NCBI GenBank assembly: GCA_947623455.1 | Contig: OX392542.1 | Span: forward strand, 6,951,625-7,015,624 | DNA: 64,000 nt | Source: Mimachlamys varia | Taxonomy: Eukaryota; Mollusca; Bivalvia; Pectinida; Pectinidae | Reading direction: 5' to 3' | In this document: positions 1 through 11,535 of the stretch, piece by piece | Layout: every line of letters starts with the position of its first letter | How positions within the stretch are numbered: the first letter of the stretch is position 1 | Position numbers and translations under genes: made by a program | Notes under the pieces: model-generated | What the model saw: only the letters and a program-made list of their open reading frames with translations | Database searches by the model: none | Told to the model about the DNA's origin: nothing

Positions 1-1047
1 ATAAATATCCGGCTTCCAAAGATAACTGTGTCTATTTTTTACAGTGTTGTTTGGCCCAAAACAACTGATTTTATTGTCGACAGGATGTAAATGTAAACAA
101 TACAAAAAAGAAACGAACAGGACGTTGTTCATTCACGTTTAGTTTTCGTCGAGCTGTTCGTAATTGTGATCTGTCCGACATTGTACAAGTAAAGTTTGTA
201 TATATATGTATCGATATATCCGTTCAAGTTTTTAATTCGAATAATTGAGGGGGAAAACGCATTATTGTGCTCCATTATTAAAGCTGCCATTTTCAATTTA
301 TTCATATTTTTCAATTTGAAAATTTATTTAAATCCATGCTATTGTAAAGTGGAAGCTTCAGTGTTTTGACATAAATTGGAGCATTATTACACAGGCCCTT
401 TTTACAACTGACAGTGATTAATTGAGAGCAAGTAAAATACCATATAAAAGCAAAAGAATTACATATCATATCAAAGGGATGTATATGCGAGATATATACG
501 TCCCTGCATATCAGAGAGAACGGTTAAATTAAGCATTAAAGAGGATTAATGTCAATTGCTTTCATTTTATTTACACGTAGAACTTGATTAAAGAAACTTT
601 GTCCTTTTCTGAAAATCGCACTTTTTGTTTTAAAAGGATTTTTACTTCTATTGAGAAGTATTTGTGTCATTTACATATTTCATTCAGTGTAAAATATTAG
701 CAATAACTGAAAAACGTTACAAAGATATGTCAGACTTGTACCCCAAGATTTCTGTAATTGCCTTTTTTTGAATTTCAAAATGCAAAGGATTTCATTCATA
801 CTTTTTAAAATGATCTTCTTTTTAGCTTTCGCCTTTTTTTGTGATCAAAAATGATATCAACTGTGTTCAAATACATGTGCGATGATACTTGATAACGTTT
901 GTTGATGTTAAAAATGGATAACAATCTTAAACCCTTTCGAATTATATTGTTACACATAGAACCTCATTGTTTATGATATAACTAATTATGTAAATGAATA
1001 TATAGTTCCTTTCTACGCCTACTTTCCGTCTAGATGTGATATCGTGG
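1..1047. other. AT-rich stretch with no visible gene
   Basis: No open frame with coding character, splice-flanked exon or recognisable repeat was found here. The short frame near the start has no domain and looks like chance. Around 480-520 is the phrase tatacgtccctgc, which recurs near 4895-4915, so a small dispersed repeat may be present. Confidence 0.5.
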
Positions 1048-1604
1048 ATTTCCTAAAACACGAAGGGTATAAACGCTGCCAGATCAAAGTTTCCTAAAAC
1101 ACGAAGGGAAAACGGTGCCAGATCAAAGTTTCCCAAAACACGAAGGGAAAACGGTGCCAGATCAAAGTTTCCTAAAACACGAAGGGAAAATGATGCCAGA
1201 TCAAAGTTTCCTAAAACACGAAGGGTAAACGGTGCCAGATCAAAGTTTCCTAAAACACGAAGGGTAAACGCTGCCAGATCAAAGTTTCCTAAAACACGAA
1301 GGGAAAACGGTGCCAGATCAAAGTTTCCTAAAACACGAAGGGAAAACGGTGCCAGATCAAAGTTTCCTAAAACACGAAGGGAAAACGGTGCCAGATCAAA
1401 GTTTCCTAAAACACGAAGGGAAAATGGTGCCAGATCAAAGTTTCCTAAAACACGAAGGGTAAACGGTGCCAGATCAAAGTTTCCTAAAACACGAAGGGTA
1501 AACGCTGCCAGATCAAAGTTTCCTAAAACACGAAGGGAAAACGGTGCCAGATCAAAGTTTCCTAAAACACGAAGGGAAAACGGTGCCAGATCAAAGTTTC
1601 CTTA
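1048..1604. repeat. 39-bp minisatellite, 14 copies
   Basis: Fourteen head-to-tail units of 39 bp, each containing cctaaaacacgaaggg and gccagatcaaagttt. Units differ mainly at a few positions (aaaacgg, taaacgg, taaacgct). The variants occur in the same order twice (about 1200-1290 and 1430-1520), so a block of several units was itself duplicated. No coding frame runs through it. Confidence 0.95.
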
Positions 1605-1870
1605 ACGTTCCATTACCTCTGGAAAGTTCCTTAACTGAAAAGAATGTTCCTTAATTTCAAGAATGTTCCTTAATTTCAAGAAAGTTCCTTAATTTCAAGA
1701 AATTTCCTGAACTTTAAGAAAGTTACTGCACTTCAAGAATATTCCTAAGCTTCACGAGTTCCATAACTTCAAGAAAGTGTGTATTCTTCAAGAAAGTCCC
1801 TTTACTTCAAGAAAGTTTTTTATTTTCAAGAAAGTTCTTTAATTTTAAGAAAGATTCTTAATTGAAGGTT
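1605..1870. repeat. Degenerate 18-19 bp tandem repeat
   Basis: Diverged units built on gttccttaatttcaagaa follow the 39-bp array directly. They decay to the right (gttctttaattttaagaa). The boundary with the preceding array falls at gtttcctta, a phrase common to both, so the two may be related by slippage or recombination there. Confidence 0.8.
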
Positions 1871-3420
1871 TCTCCCTTCACGGTTGTAAACAAGTTAGGG
1901 ACGTTGATACAACACGGGCCTGGTAAAGATTTATACATGTATTTGAAATTTGTTTTATGTATCAAATTCACGGGCTTTATCAATATAATACCAGGAAATA
2001 TATTACAGACAATCATTGGTACATGCTTATAGGCAGATATAAACTTTTCATTGCATACAAACGGTATGCTTGGGTATATGAACTGATTTCTTCAAACAAG
2101 CTTTCTATGTAATTGTACATGCATTACCGCCGGAATGGATGATCTGGCACCAGCAAAGCATCTTTTAGCTTCGATTTTAGCGGCGGTGTGACGCTTACGT
2201 TATTCATTTTATTGCAAACACACGTTTAGATATACTTTGTTTCCATAACAAACGTATTGCTCTACACCAAGTACTGAAATAAAGAAAAAAAAACCAAGAA
2301 ATAAAGTTTAACATTTACTCTGATCTAGTGGTTGAGGTTGAGTTAATAATACGACTAGGACGTTTGATAAAAAATGGCATCCACGTTGGACAATAAAAGA
2401 AGTGACGATGGTGTAGTTTTTTGTATGTGTGGCACTGCTTGGTATATCTTCTTTTAATTTATTTCCCTCGTTTCTTAGATTTCTTTTTTTAGTTACATTG
2501 TATAGAAAAGGCATGCACATGTCATATCCAATCGTTATCAAATACACACATTCTTGAAAGTCAAGGTACAACGCTTATCATCGAAGTGGGAGGTAGTTAA
2601 TTTATCTACTGTAAAACGGGAGATTTTCGCCCGTCTTTATTTCGCCTTCCCATGAAAAGATTCGAATTCGCCCTGATTTGGATTCCGCCTCTCAATATTG
2701 GCACTGGAGGGCGCATTTCAGCTTGCACGTAGAGGAATGGACTACGTCACAAAGCAGTATGACTTCAGCTGCTGTGCACGGCTTATTAAATGAACAAGTG
2801 TGTTACAAACGTTGTTTTGAGACAAGCATCAGCCTACAAATATTAAGTACAGAGTATATTCTTCCCAACTAAAGGGAGACAACTAAAACATGCTCAAGCG
2901 ATACTGCGATGCTACTATAAAATCGGCGCGCTGTGTATGTTTCAATGTATATACACGATCAATGTATAATTGTAAATAAGTGTAAATGAAAGTAACAGGT
3001 GACTTCATATTTTCTGTGTGTATGTAATAAGCCCGTTTATAGAATTAGTATTGGTTTTGATGTGCGGAAATTAAATAATATTGATTTTACTTTCACCAAC
3101 ATCGAAATAAGCGGGTAGTACTAATCAAGTGGATCATTAAATCAGATATTTTTTATAAAATAGCCATGCTAGCTCAAGGTTCTTATATATACATTTAAGA
3201 CAACCTAGTTCGTAGGTCGTCTCACATTGATGTCTCAAATTATTATCCGTGGTTGATAGGACCCATGACTCTTACCTATATCTCTCTCAGCTGTACAGGG
3301 AGCATACAACTGGTTCTGCCATTTTGGCACTCACAGCTTGCATTCTACAATTTCTAGAAATACCCAATCACGTGCTCATTTACAACTACTAGACCGCCGT
3401 TCTCCTATAAAGCAAGAGAA
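1871..3420. other. No supported gene
   Basis: Only short frames occur and none has a domain, a signal sequence or good splice borders. The section around 2610-2720 has a higher GC content and the phrases attttcgcccg and atttcgccttcc, reminiscent of dispersed molluscan repeats, but I cannot define its ends. Confidence 0.4.
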
Positions 3421-3654
3421 ACTAAAAGCGACATGAAGTAGGGTGGATCGACGACATTGTCTGGCCTGACCCGCGGTATGGGTGTGGTAGTGTAATGAGG
3501 AACCAAAGGCACCAGTTACTTCTATAGTCCCCCTATACGAGGAGTAAGAGGAGATGGATACTTTTCGAATTCTTTCAATTTGTTTGAATAAGTATATGTT
3601 CTAGGGTTTTAGTGTTAGGAATGGCTTGTTCCCTAGGGGCTTAACTTTAATGCG

Positions 3655-3790
3655 GAATACGTCGTCCTGTACTGGCTGCAGGTCGTCGGTTTTTCTCCTG
3701 GTACTCCGGCTTTCCTCCTCCTCCTCCACCAAAACGTTGTCGATGTCCTTACATAACCATAGTTGTTAAGAGAACGTAAAACAAATATTG
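3655..3790 (+). mobile_element. SINE 3' tail fragment
   Basis: The phrases ggtactccggctttcctcc, gatgtccttacataacc and gttaagagaacgtaaaac match, with divergence, the conserved 3' tail of the tRNA-derived SINE whose better copy lies at 49655-49875 on the minus strand. The tRNA-like head is not clear upstream, so this copy is 5'-truncated or strongly mutated. A poly-CTC slippage tract (cctcctcctcctcc) interrupts it. Confidence 0.65.
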
Positions 3791-5865
3791 ATGCTGTGTC
3801 TCACTATAATGATATTTGGCGGGAGTAATCGGTTCGGGACCACCGTTTATGTAGTGCATCAAAGAATATACTGTTCAAGTCTGACTCCACATCATCATTT
3901 TTTATACCAAAATATTCTGCTTAAATTCCAACGTAGTTGATGAGAAAATCGCACACACATCAAATTTGTTTTCGTGGTCCAGAAACTAGAAATGATACTG
4001 ATTCTATATCGGCTCAGTAAGGTAATCTACATCTATACTCGCAACTTCTACATGACAGCTGTTAGTTATCGGATTGTAAATCAGTGTTTGGAGACAGATT
4101 GGCAGTTTAACAGAATGGATATTATTTCCTGTTTCTGGACTACGAACAATTTATCCAAAATGTTGAATTTGATATTCAGGTATGCACACATTCAGTTTTC
4201 CTTATAAAATGTTCCCAAAGCGATACAATGATTTGTATGACCATACGTCAAAACCTAAGGGACCTGGGAATTTGTTACAGCTAATTTTGGACCTAAAATA
4301 GGATGTTTAGAGTAATTTTACACATTTGGGGGGTTAAGATCAATTTTCGATAAAAATGCCCCCTCAATGGTCAAAGCTGACCATAATAGTTAAACAGAAG
4401 CATCGCTGTGCACAATCATCGCGTGACGTCACACGTACCTTCTAAGAAATCGGTAAGATAAAGATACTTATATGTAAACATGCTTACCTGTAGTCGACCT
4501 TAGGCGATCTAACACCACTTTGTGTGTTCCTGTAAAATTTACACCGACAAAAGCACACTTCATTTATCCTCTTACCCCTTTTATTGCCCGTGATTATTTA
4601 TAAGATAATGCGTGTTTATTTGTTGTTAGTCTTTCACTGTTGACATAAGGGCGTATATATACGATACATACATTTACAAACGGAAGCCGCACATGTTGTG
4701 CAGTATGTAAAGCGGTATACTAGTCAAACAGACCACGCAATTCCGGAACTAAACATATGTACAGACTGTGTGAGATATGTGAAAGACAAGTTTTACTTGA
4801 ATGCCCTTTTGTCGGCCGATTTATGTGATGAAATGAAAGAGAAATCAGCTGTGAGTGACCATAATGAAATGTGCAATTAGGAGAAACTCTCAGAATCCCT
4901 CACATATACGTCCCTGCCCTTACTAATCATGAAACATGTATTATCACAATTACTGCTATAGTTTGTAAATGTATTCTTATATCGGTAACGGGTTATGATT
5001 AATCGAAACCTGAATGAAAACAAAGCTCTGATAAATAGAATCTACCAGAAGTGAACGGGCTTCTGTGTATATGTACAATTTTGAATGCCTATATTATTCG
5101 GATTTTGAAACCTTTGTTAAACTTATCCATATTGATTTGATATTTCTGTCTGTGCTAAATTGTCTAATTATCAACATTCATACCATGACTTATAGGTTCA
5201 TCACGGGAAATGGTGATATTTCCTGAAACACATAAGCTCTGTTGTCTTATAGACCTACACGTATAACATGTATTACGGTATTTGATGGTATGAGTGATGC
5301 CATTTAATTACAGGTGTGTCTTACCTGTGGTCTATATTAGGTATCTATAGTGATGTTTATGAGGATATCGGTGCAGACATAAACATGTTAAGCTCCTACG
5401 TATATATACATCAAAGCATTACCAATACTACGAGTGTGATTTCTATTGTTACCGTTTATATACATGTACATAATCGCCGTACAATACACCGTAAATTTTA
5501 GTAATTTAGGTCTTTATTGCAAAACAATATAAAAATACATTTTTACAAAAACTATATTCGGTGTGGTTTATAACAGCTGTGGTAAAAGGCAATGTAAATA
5601 TTGTAATTCAAACTGTGTTTAGGGTGCAACTCCTTTTTTATTGGTTGTGATTATAATGAAGCGGAAGCGAATTTCCAAAGTCAACACTGTTAATAGTGGA
5701 GATACTTACGAAAGAAAATACTTTACAGAAAATGTCGATAAAATAATGTATGCTATGAATATAAGAAGGCCAAGTATTTTTCAAACATCCAATGTATAAC
5801 CAGTTTTATCCGATGTAGTCCAATTCAGAAGAAAAAAAAATGATATTGTGAAAAGCAAAATAAAA
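3791..5865. other. No supported gene; one weak Cys-containing frame
   Basis: The frame at 4698-4880 (60 residues, with CTDCVRYVKDK) is open but lacks a signal peptide, known domain or convincing splice sites. It could be an exon or a transposon relic. The rest of the stretch shows nothing codable. A CRE-like gcgtgacgtcac lies near 4421-4432. Confidence 0.35.
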
Positions 5866-5869
5866 ACAT

Positions 5870-5995
5870 TTATCTCGTTAAAACGCAATAGTTCTTCGTT
5901 AAAACGCGATTGCTATCTCGTTAAAACGCGATAATTATTTCATTAAAACGCGATAGCGATCTCGTTAAAACGCGATAACTATCTCGTTAAAACCA
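5870..5995. repeat. Short tandem repeat, ~24 bp, about 5 copies
   Basis: Repeated units of the form tctcgttaaaacgcgata, with variable connectors (gttcttcgtt, tgctatctc, attatttcatt). It is followed at 6060-6150 by a GC-rich patch rich in ttgtcgc and cattgtcgc phrases, which looks like another low-copy repeat. Confidence 0.8.
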
Positions 5996-7470
5996 TAATC
6001 TGTGATCATTTAAGGACTTGACGCCATGCTGTTGACAATGTTACATAGTTTACACTGTACTGAGTCGCGTTGTCGCGCTATTTTTAACACATTGTCGCTC
6101 TTCGCCATTGTCGCGATGTCGCACTGTCATATTGTCGAACGGGCATGCACCCTGCAAACAAAAAAACGCGAGCTGGTAGAAATCAGCCATCGTATTGTGC
6201 TTCCTCGTAGAGTTCTTGACCAGGCACGATGGAAAACTGAAAGTCGGATTACAAAAATTATAGTAAAACTAGTTATAGGCGAAACCCAAAGAGCTAACGC
6301 GAGACGTTTATACGGTGAAGGAAAAGCACAGTTACTGTATCAGATTGCTTTTCACAATCTCCATTTTTATTTTGTTAAGCCCGAATATACCAGAGTTATC
6401 GACTTATTGTAACTTATGATCTAAAGAACAATAACATAACCCAAAAAATCCAGTCATAGTGGTAAAAGATCGTCTATCTCAGCTGTGATATTTAAATGTC
6501 TGTAACAGGCATTACATGTACTTTAAAATAGACAACATTATACAGCATTATATACGCCTGGTAACTAAGTCTGATGATACAGATATAATGACCTATATTT
6601 CTATAAGTATAGCCACAGTTCATCATGTGATGTCATTTAACTTTCGTCACTCGCCACGAGGGGTTACTCATTAACGTTGCGGAACAGTTGAGAACATAAC
6701 AACACTCGAACGAGGAGAAACGGACGCTTTTAAAGCATTGTATTGATAACATTAAATAATCTATAAATGACCAGGTTGACCAGTGTTGACCATTATTGTG
6801 TCTACTTATCAAAATATAATGACCTGTATTTCCTTATATTTATATAGACACTACTCGTCCCTACAATCTCATCAGTCAACTTATACCAGAATGCATAATA
6901 TATGTATGATACGTAAAAAATAACGTTATATAAAGACTATGTGGCAAGGCCAGTTCCTATAAAGATGTGCCCCACCTCTCCTGTTCATTAAGGTGAGCCG
7001 CAATAAACACAATATCTTGTTTGTTTGTATAGCAATTAATGTCTATTCGATCCACGGATTTTTTTACCCTGACCATTGACCTGTTGTCATTACCGCTAAT
7101 GACCGATAAATGACCAGCCCTACCACCTCTGTTACACTAGAAATGTATAACAAACTGAGGCGCTTACGGGGAAATCATAATAACTATATACAGAAATATA
7201 TCAGCATGTTCTCAGTATTTGTCAATTTATGACGTGTTAAAAACAAAACGTAAATTTAATCCTATGTGTTATTTATTTTCCCGTACGTTGATATATCATT
7301 GCTCCTTTTTCAGTAGCAAAATAGACACAGAAACACAATTGGAACACTCTCACGAGATTTCGCACCTCCTTACAGAGGCCTCATTCGTTGACTACATTTT
7401 TGGATATTTTTTTTGAGAAGCCATATTTAACGCGCTGCTATGAGGTTTTGTCGGCATTTGAACAGTAGGA
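5996..7470. other. No supported gene
   Basis: A 128-residue open frame at 6026-6412 begins inside the ttgtcgc-rich repeat and shows no domain or sequence bias. I do not call it a gene. The section 6500-7200 has several diverged phrases around tgaccagg and tgaccattattg. It precedes the small secreted peptide gene and should hold its promoter. Confidence 0.4.
7424..7431 (+). promoter_or_regulatory. Possible TATA-like element for the small peptide gene
   Basis: The sequence atatttaa lies about 50 bases upstream of the ATG at 7476. The distance would suit a TATA box with a short 5' leader, but AT-rich sequence makes chance matches common. Confidence 0.3.
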
Positions 7471-7475
7471 CGACT

Positions 7476-8952
7476 ATGAAGCACTTGTTGGTGTCCAGCT
7501 TGGTGTTAGCTACAGTCTTGTCATCAGTCTCGGCCAGGCTGGTTCACATGAGTGAGGTGTTCGTTCTTATGTCCATAATGGACCCAGACTGGGGTAAGTC
7601 TTTCTAAACTCTCACGATAATGTACCCAGACTGGGGTAAGTCTGTCTAAACTCTCACGATAATGGACCCAGACTGGGGTAAGTCTGTCTAAACTCTCACG
7701 ATAATGGACCCAGACTGGGGTAAGTCTGTCTAAACTCTCACGATAATGGACCCAGACTGGGGTAAGTCTGTCTAAACTCTCACGATAATGGACCCAGACT
7801 GGGGTAAGTCTTTCTAAACTCTCATGATAAAATATTTCATCACTGAGAAAATACATTTTTGTATTACATACTTTCTGGGTTTTTTTTTGTAGACAATCTA
7901 TTATCATGCAACTGAAGCTATTTAAACTAATCCCACAAGAAATAGAAATGTAAATACAAGTGTATATAATTCCGCTTCTTCAAGATCTATTTAAATCATA
8001 AAATGTTTTCATTTTGCAATTGTGCATGTTCTACAAGATGAACGGATGTACCCAGAATACAAAATATGAACTTAATTTGGATATGATTTCAGTTGAAATA
8101 AAGTAATCTGCGTTGCTTATGATCAGATACGAATTTCTCTTTTCCATGTCAAAATCCGAATAACAGCACAGATAATAATTTCAGTATTTTATATAATTCT
8201 AAATGTCCATGACCAGATACATATTTCTCCTGTCCAGATCCAGATACACAGTTCTATTTTCCTGTTCCAAAAAACTAATCTACGTTGCATATGTCCAGAT
8301 ACGAATTTTTCATTTCTGCATCAAGCAGTACATGTCTGTTAGTCGTGAAAAAGAAACGCATTTCTGTTGTTTGATTGGAAATATACATTTCTGTTGTTTG
8401 TTTGGAAATATACATTTCTGTCGCTCGTGTCAAGTAACGTATTGCTGTTGTTTTGGGTCCAGACCCATATTTCTGGTGTGTGGACCTGACAGAGTATCAT
8501 ATACCTGTGTCCAGATCAATATTTGTGGTATGAACCTGATTCGTGTATCATATACCCGTGTCCACATCCATATTTCTGGTGTGTGGACCTGACACGAGTA
8601 TCATATACCTGTGTCCAGATCAATATTTCTGGTGTGTGGACCTTATATGTATCTTGAGAATCATTTTTGTTGTCTCGATCCAGATAAATGTGTCTTTTCC
8701 ATGTCCAGATACATGTACGTACTATTACGTTTGTTCGGTTTAAATGCCAATTTCAATGTTTTTTTCCTGTCCGTATACGCTCATGTTTCTCTTTTTTCTT
8801 TTCTTTCTGCCCTGATAGCATTGTGTCTGATATCTGTACTTTCATTTATTTCAGGCAACCGGACTAATTCTAACGAAGTGGCATGTAAGGTTTGCCTAGA
8901 GGAGGACAATTTCATGTGTTTCAACCAGTACTGTGTTCACAATAATACTTAG
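7476..8952 (+). CDS. Small secreted cysteine-rich peptide (2 exons)
   Basis: Exon 1 is 7476-7593 and exon 2 is 8855-8952, giving 71 residues. Exon 1 starts MKHLLVSSLVLATVLSSVSA, a textbook signal peptide, and ends at a consensus donor (G|GTAAGT) in phase 1. Exon 2 follows a pyrimidine tract with ttcag and also opens in phase 1, so the frame joins cleanly through a Gly codon. The mature part carries four cysteines (CKVC, then MCFNQYC) and two Asn-x-Thr-like sites near the C-terminus and junction. No family is recognised; a secreted signalling, defence or matrix peptide is possible but unproven. The 1.26 kb intron begins inside a 42-bp minisatellite that repeats the exon end and donor six times; every unit has an in-frame TAA, so only the first donor gives this product. 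Further small exons in the intron cannot be excluded. Confidence 0.55.
7581..7832. repeat. 42-bp minisatellite carrying a splice donor, 6 copies
   Basis: Six 42-bp units, each with gacccagactgggg then taagtctgtctaaactctc. The first unit overlaps the 3' end of exon 1 of the small secreted peptide gene, so GG|GTAAGT recurs at 7594, 7636, 7678, 7720, 7762 and 7804. The length is divisible by three, which explains a long antisense open frame made of a 14-residue repeat; that frame is not a gene. Confidence 0.95.
8200..8720. repeat. Diverged tandem repeat built on ccagata...atttctg
   Basis: Degenerate units share gtccagat, atatttctggtgtgtgga and gagtatcatatacc. Spacing runs from about 30 to 60 bp and the later units (8460-8650) are the better preserved. 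It lies inside the intron of the small secreted peptide gene. Overlapping open frames across it are by-products of the repetition. Confidence 0.75.
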
Positions 8953-9960
8953 CGGCGACTGAACGGAACAATGAACCGAAATATAAAAGAATTGATACCA
9001 AACTCTTTGACGAGGAAAGAAATGACTTCAACCTTCGTTGATTTGAGGACGAAAAACTACTCGTTGACTTCTGAGTAATTTTCCCACTGGAACGAGATTT
9101 TTTTTTATTATTTTATTCTACAGAACGGGAGATAACTCGTACATCTGCTCAGACTGCTATAGAATTTGTCGACAGTATTTTAAAATGTGGTGTTTCTATT
9201 GATCAATTAAATGTTATCATTATCTGTTGCCATGTTGTTTGCTTCTGTTTGTTGTACCAAGTGATCATTTTATGTAGCACCTTTTTGTGTTCATGATACG
9301 TTTTTGTGTTATCATGAACATCAATGGTACATACAGTGTAGGTTTAATCTGGTTTATGAACAGGATACAGTTACATTGCATATCGGCAAGCATCCTCGTA
9401 ACGCTTATCGTTGATGAGCTGACGAACACACTTACGGCACAAGGATTCGAGTGACACTTGGTCTTATTCTCTTGTACTTTTTACAAGAGTTTCCATGTAA
9501 ATCTTCCTTTCCGTTGTTCATATTTTCCCCAGATTTTAATCCAGCTTTACTTTTTTTGCTCGCTGCACCATTCGTAAAAACCGAACATAATTGTAAACAG
9601 GATGCAAGTTATTTGATCGGTGTCAAACCGATAATTGTAAATATGATATATTTACAACCAAGCTTTAAAGTCGGTCAACTTTATCGTTACACGCTCAATA
9701 TATTCATTTGATATATATCGATTACACAAGTCATCTGTTCTTATCCATAAGTTGTACCCACTGAACTTTCGATTTTCTCACGTCATAGTCATGGGGACAC
9801 GAAGAGCGAAAGTAATTGCACCCCTGGGGTATAAAGGATGAAAGACAGGAGGGCAGACACGTTTAACAACAATTCATTACCATCTTATCCTAAATCTATG
9901 ATGGCGTGATGGCAGTGAAACTAGCTTATCATCTATACAATTTAAGTCAACGGTCATTGC
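8953..9960. other. 3' flank and spacer; holds a retroelement tail
   Basis: No gene is seen. An AT-rich 3' region follows the stop codon of the small peptide gene. From about 9405 to 9545 it contains a plus-strand fragment of the dispersed reverse-transcriptase element (listed separately). Confidence 0.5.
9405..9545 (+). mobile_element. Retroelement 3'-end fragment
   Basis: Phrases such as cttacggcacaaggattcgag, cttggtcttattctcttgta and gagtttccatgtaaatctt match, in inverse orientation, the copies at 10977-11200 and 27700-28100. It covers the end of the coding part and the beginning of the 3' tail, with an internal deletion of most of the tail. Confidence 0.7.
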
Positions 9961-10232
9961 TTGAGTAGATGCATTTTCTTTATATCAAAAACACTTTGTG
10001 GAAGGCAATTGTAAATTGCGTATTTCAAAACAAAACGAATTCCAAATCTAACATGACAAGAAATGAAAATGCCTTCCATTGTATTGAAACGCAACGGTCA
10101 TTACTTGAGCAAATGCATTTCCTTTATATCAAAAACTCTTTGCGGAAGCAAATTGTAAATTGTGTACTAGTATTTCAAAACAAAACGAATTCCAAATCTA
10201 ACTTGACAAGAACTGAAAATGCCAATCATTTA
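9961..10232. repeat. Direct duplication of ~125 bp
   Basis: Two nearly identical direct copies, each containing caaaacaaaacgaattcc and ctttatatcaaaaac. The spacing is about 130 bp, with small insertions in the second copy (ctagta). The open frame spanning them is a result of the duplication. Confidence 0.85.
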
Positions 10233-10744
10233 TGAAAGAAAATGCTGGGAGAGTTTGAAGAGTGTGGAGACAATTTTAATTAGTTAATTAAGAGGAAGTG
10301 TATGTTTTGTGGCATATTTTCTGAAAATGACGATGGATTTTTGCCATTGTAATCCCTTTAAGGACTGAATCTTGCTATGGTTGATTTCATTGGGTGACGA
10401 GTTAAGGTGGCCTTGGAACATTCAATGAACTTCCTATTTTATTTGTTTCAAGAACAATTAAACCCACCATCGCTTTTCTTGCTCTTGGTATACATATGAA
10501 CTGTTTCTATGTTCATTAGATTTGTATTAAGGCCAAATCAGTTCATTGCTCCATAAAATTGATAGAAGAAAATTCTTTATTTATGTTTCAATCACTGTGT
10601 TTTCCCCGATAATTAAAGCTTATTCAATAATACGTATTGGCATACTGAAAAGAGAATATTCCGTCACTGGAGGTCACTATACATCAAGGTGATGTACGCT
10701 GAATGTTCAATGCTACCAAAATGTGAAGAAATAAAACAAAACAT

Positions 10745-10905
10745 ACATTTGTATTCTGAATTTTATAACTGAAATTTGTATTCTGAATTTTATAACTGAA
10801 ATTTGTATTCTGAATTTTATAACTGAAATTTGTATTTTGAACTTTATAACTGAAATTTGTATTCATAACTAAAATTTCTATTCTGAATATTATAACTGGA
10901 TCTTT
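10745..10905. repeat. 27-bp minisatellite, ~5 copies
   Basis: Units of tgtattctgaattttataac plus tgaaatt are repeated about five times, the last ones with deletions. An antisense frame reading NTNFSYKIQ repeatedly arises from it and is not treated as a gene. Confidence 0.9.
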
Positions 10906-10929
10906 ATGTTGCTTAGTTTCTAAATTCAA

Positions 10930-11205
10930 AAGTATAGAGTAAAAATAAATTAGAGAATACCAAAGCGTTAACAAAATTACAGTGCGAACTCAAAATCGAT
11001 TTGGACAAAGGAAAGATTGACATGGATACCCTTGTTAAAGTACAAGAGTATGAGACCAGGTGTTCCGGAAGAGTAAGCGTCTTCTGCTTCATCGACGATA
11101 CCCGCCATGTAAATCTTAGTCACATCAAAGTAAACATCAAGTCCTCGAAATGAGAACCGAGTCATTGTCAATCACAACAAGTAAGCATACTAATGAACAG
11201 TAATA
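10930..11205 (-). mobile_element. Retroelement 3' tail (reverse-transcriptase family)
   Basis: On the minus strand this matches the non-coding 3' tail seen after the reverse-transcriptase fragment at 27663-28540. Shared phrases on the plus strand are gagaccaggtgttccgg, agcgtcttctgcttcatcga and cgccatgtaaatctt. It is strongly 5'-truncated: no reverse-transcriptase codons remain. Similar tails lie at 14010, 40015, 56600 and 63070. Confidence 0.8.
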
Positions 11206-11214
11206 GCAAATTTA

Positions 11215-11375
11215 TTTCATGAGTATGGCTAATATTTTGACATTTTTCACGAATATGCAGCACGAGTGGAACATATCAATAGATTAGCCACACGAGTTAT
11301 ATCGGTATATTTGGGACAATTGAATATACTGTTAGATATTCTGTTCAATACATGTTTATTACAAAAACCAACCCC
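11215..11375. repeat. Dispersed AT-rich repeat (cagcacgagtg family)
   Basis: The phrases gcagcacgagtg, ccacacgagt and tactgttagatattctgtt recur in the same order at 37918-38010. Part of the same family (gatatttcactggtaaaaatg) is at 21290-21320 and 38163-38190. It is probably a non-autonomous DNA element, but clean ends are not visible. Confidence 0.7.
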
Positions 11376-11535
11376 AGAACACAAAAGTACCCATTAAACT
11401 GACAATACCTGATCTGGACACTTTTACCTATAGCATATTTACAAAAAATAGTTCTCAATGCAAAAATGTTAATGCAACTGAAATAAAAAACCTCCTTAAT
11501 TTCATTCTCCAAACTCACTTAATTTTAAGGTTCAT

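Noticed and set aside
6026..6412. 128-residue frame as a gene
   Set aside because: It begins in a ttgtcgc-rich repeat, has no domain or splice partner, and its composition matches the local DNA.
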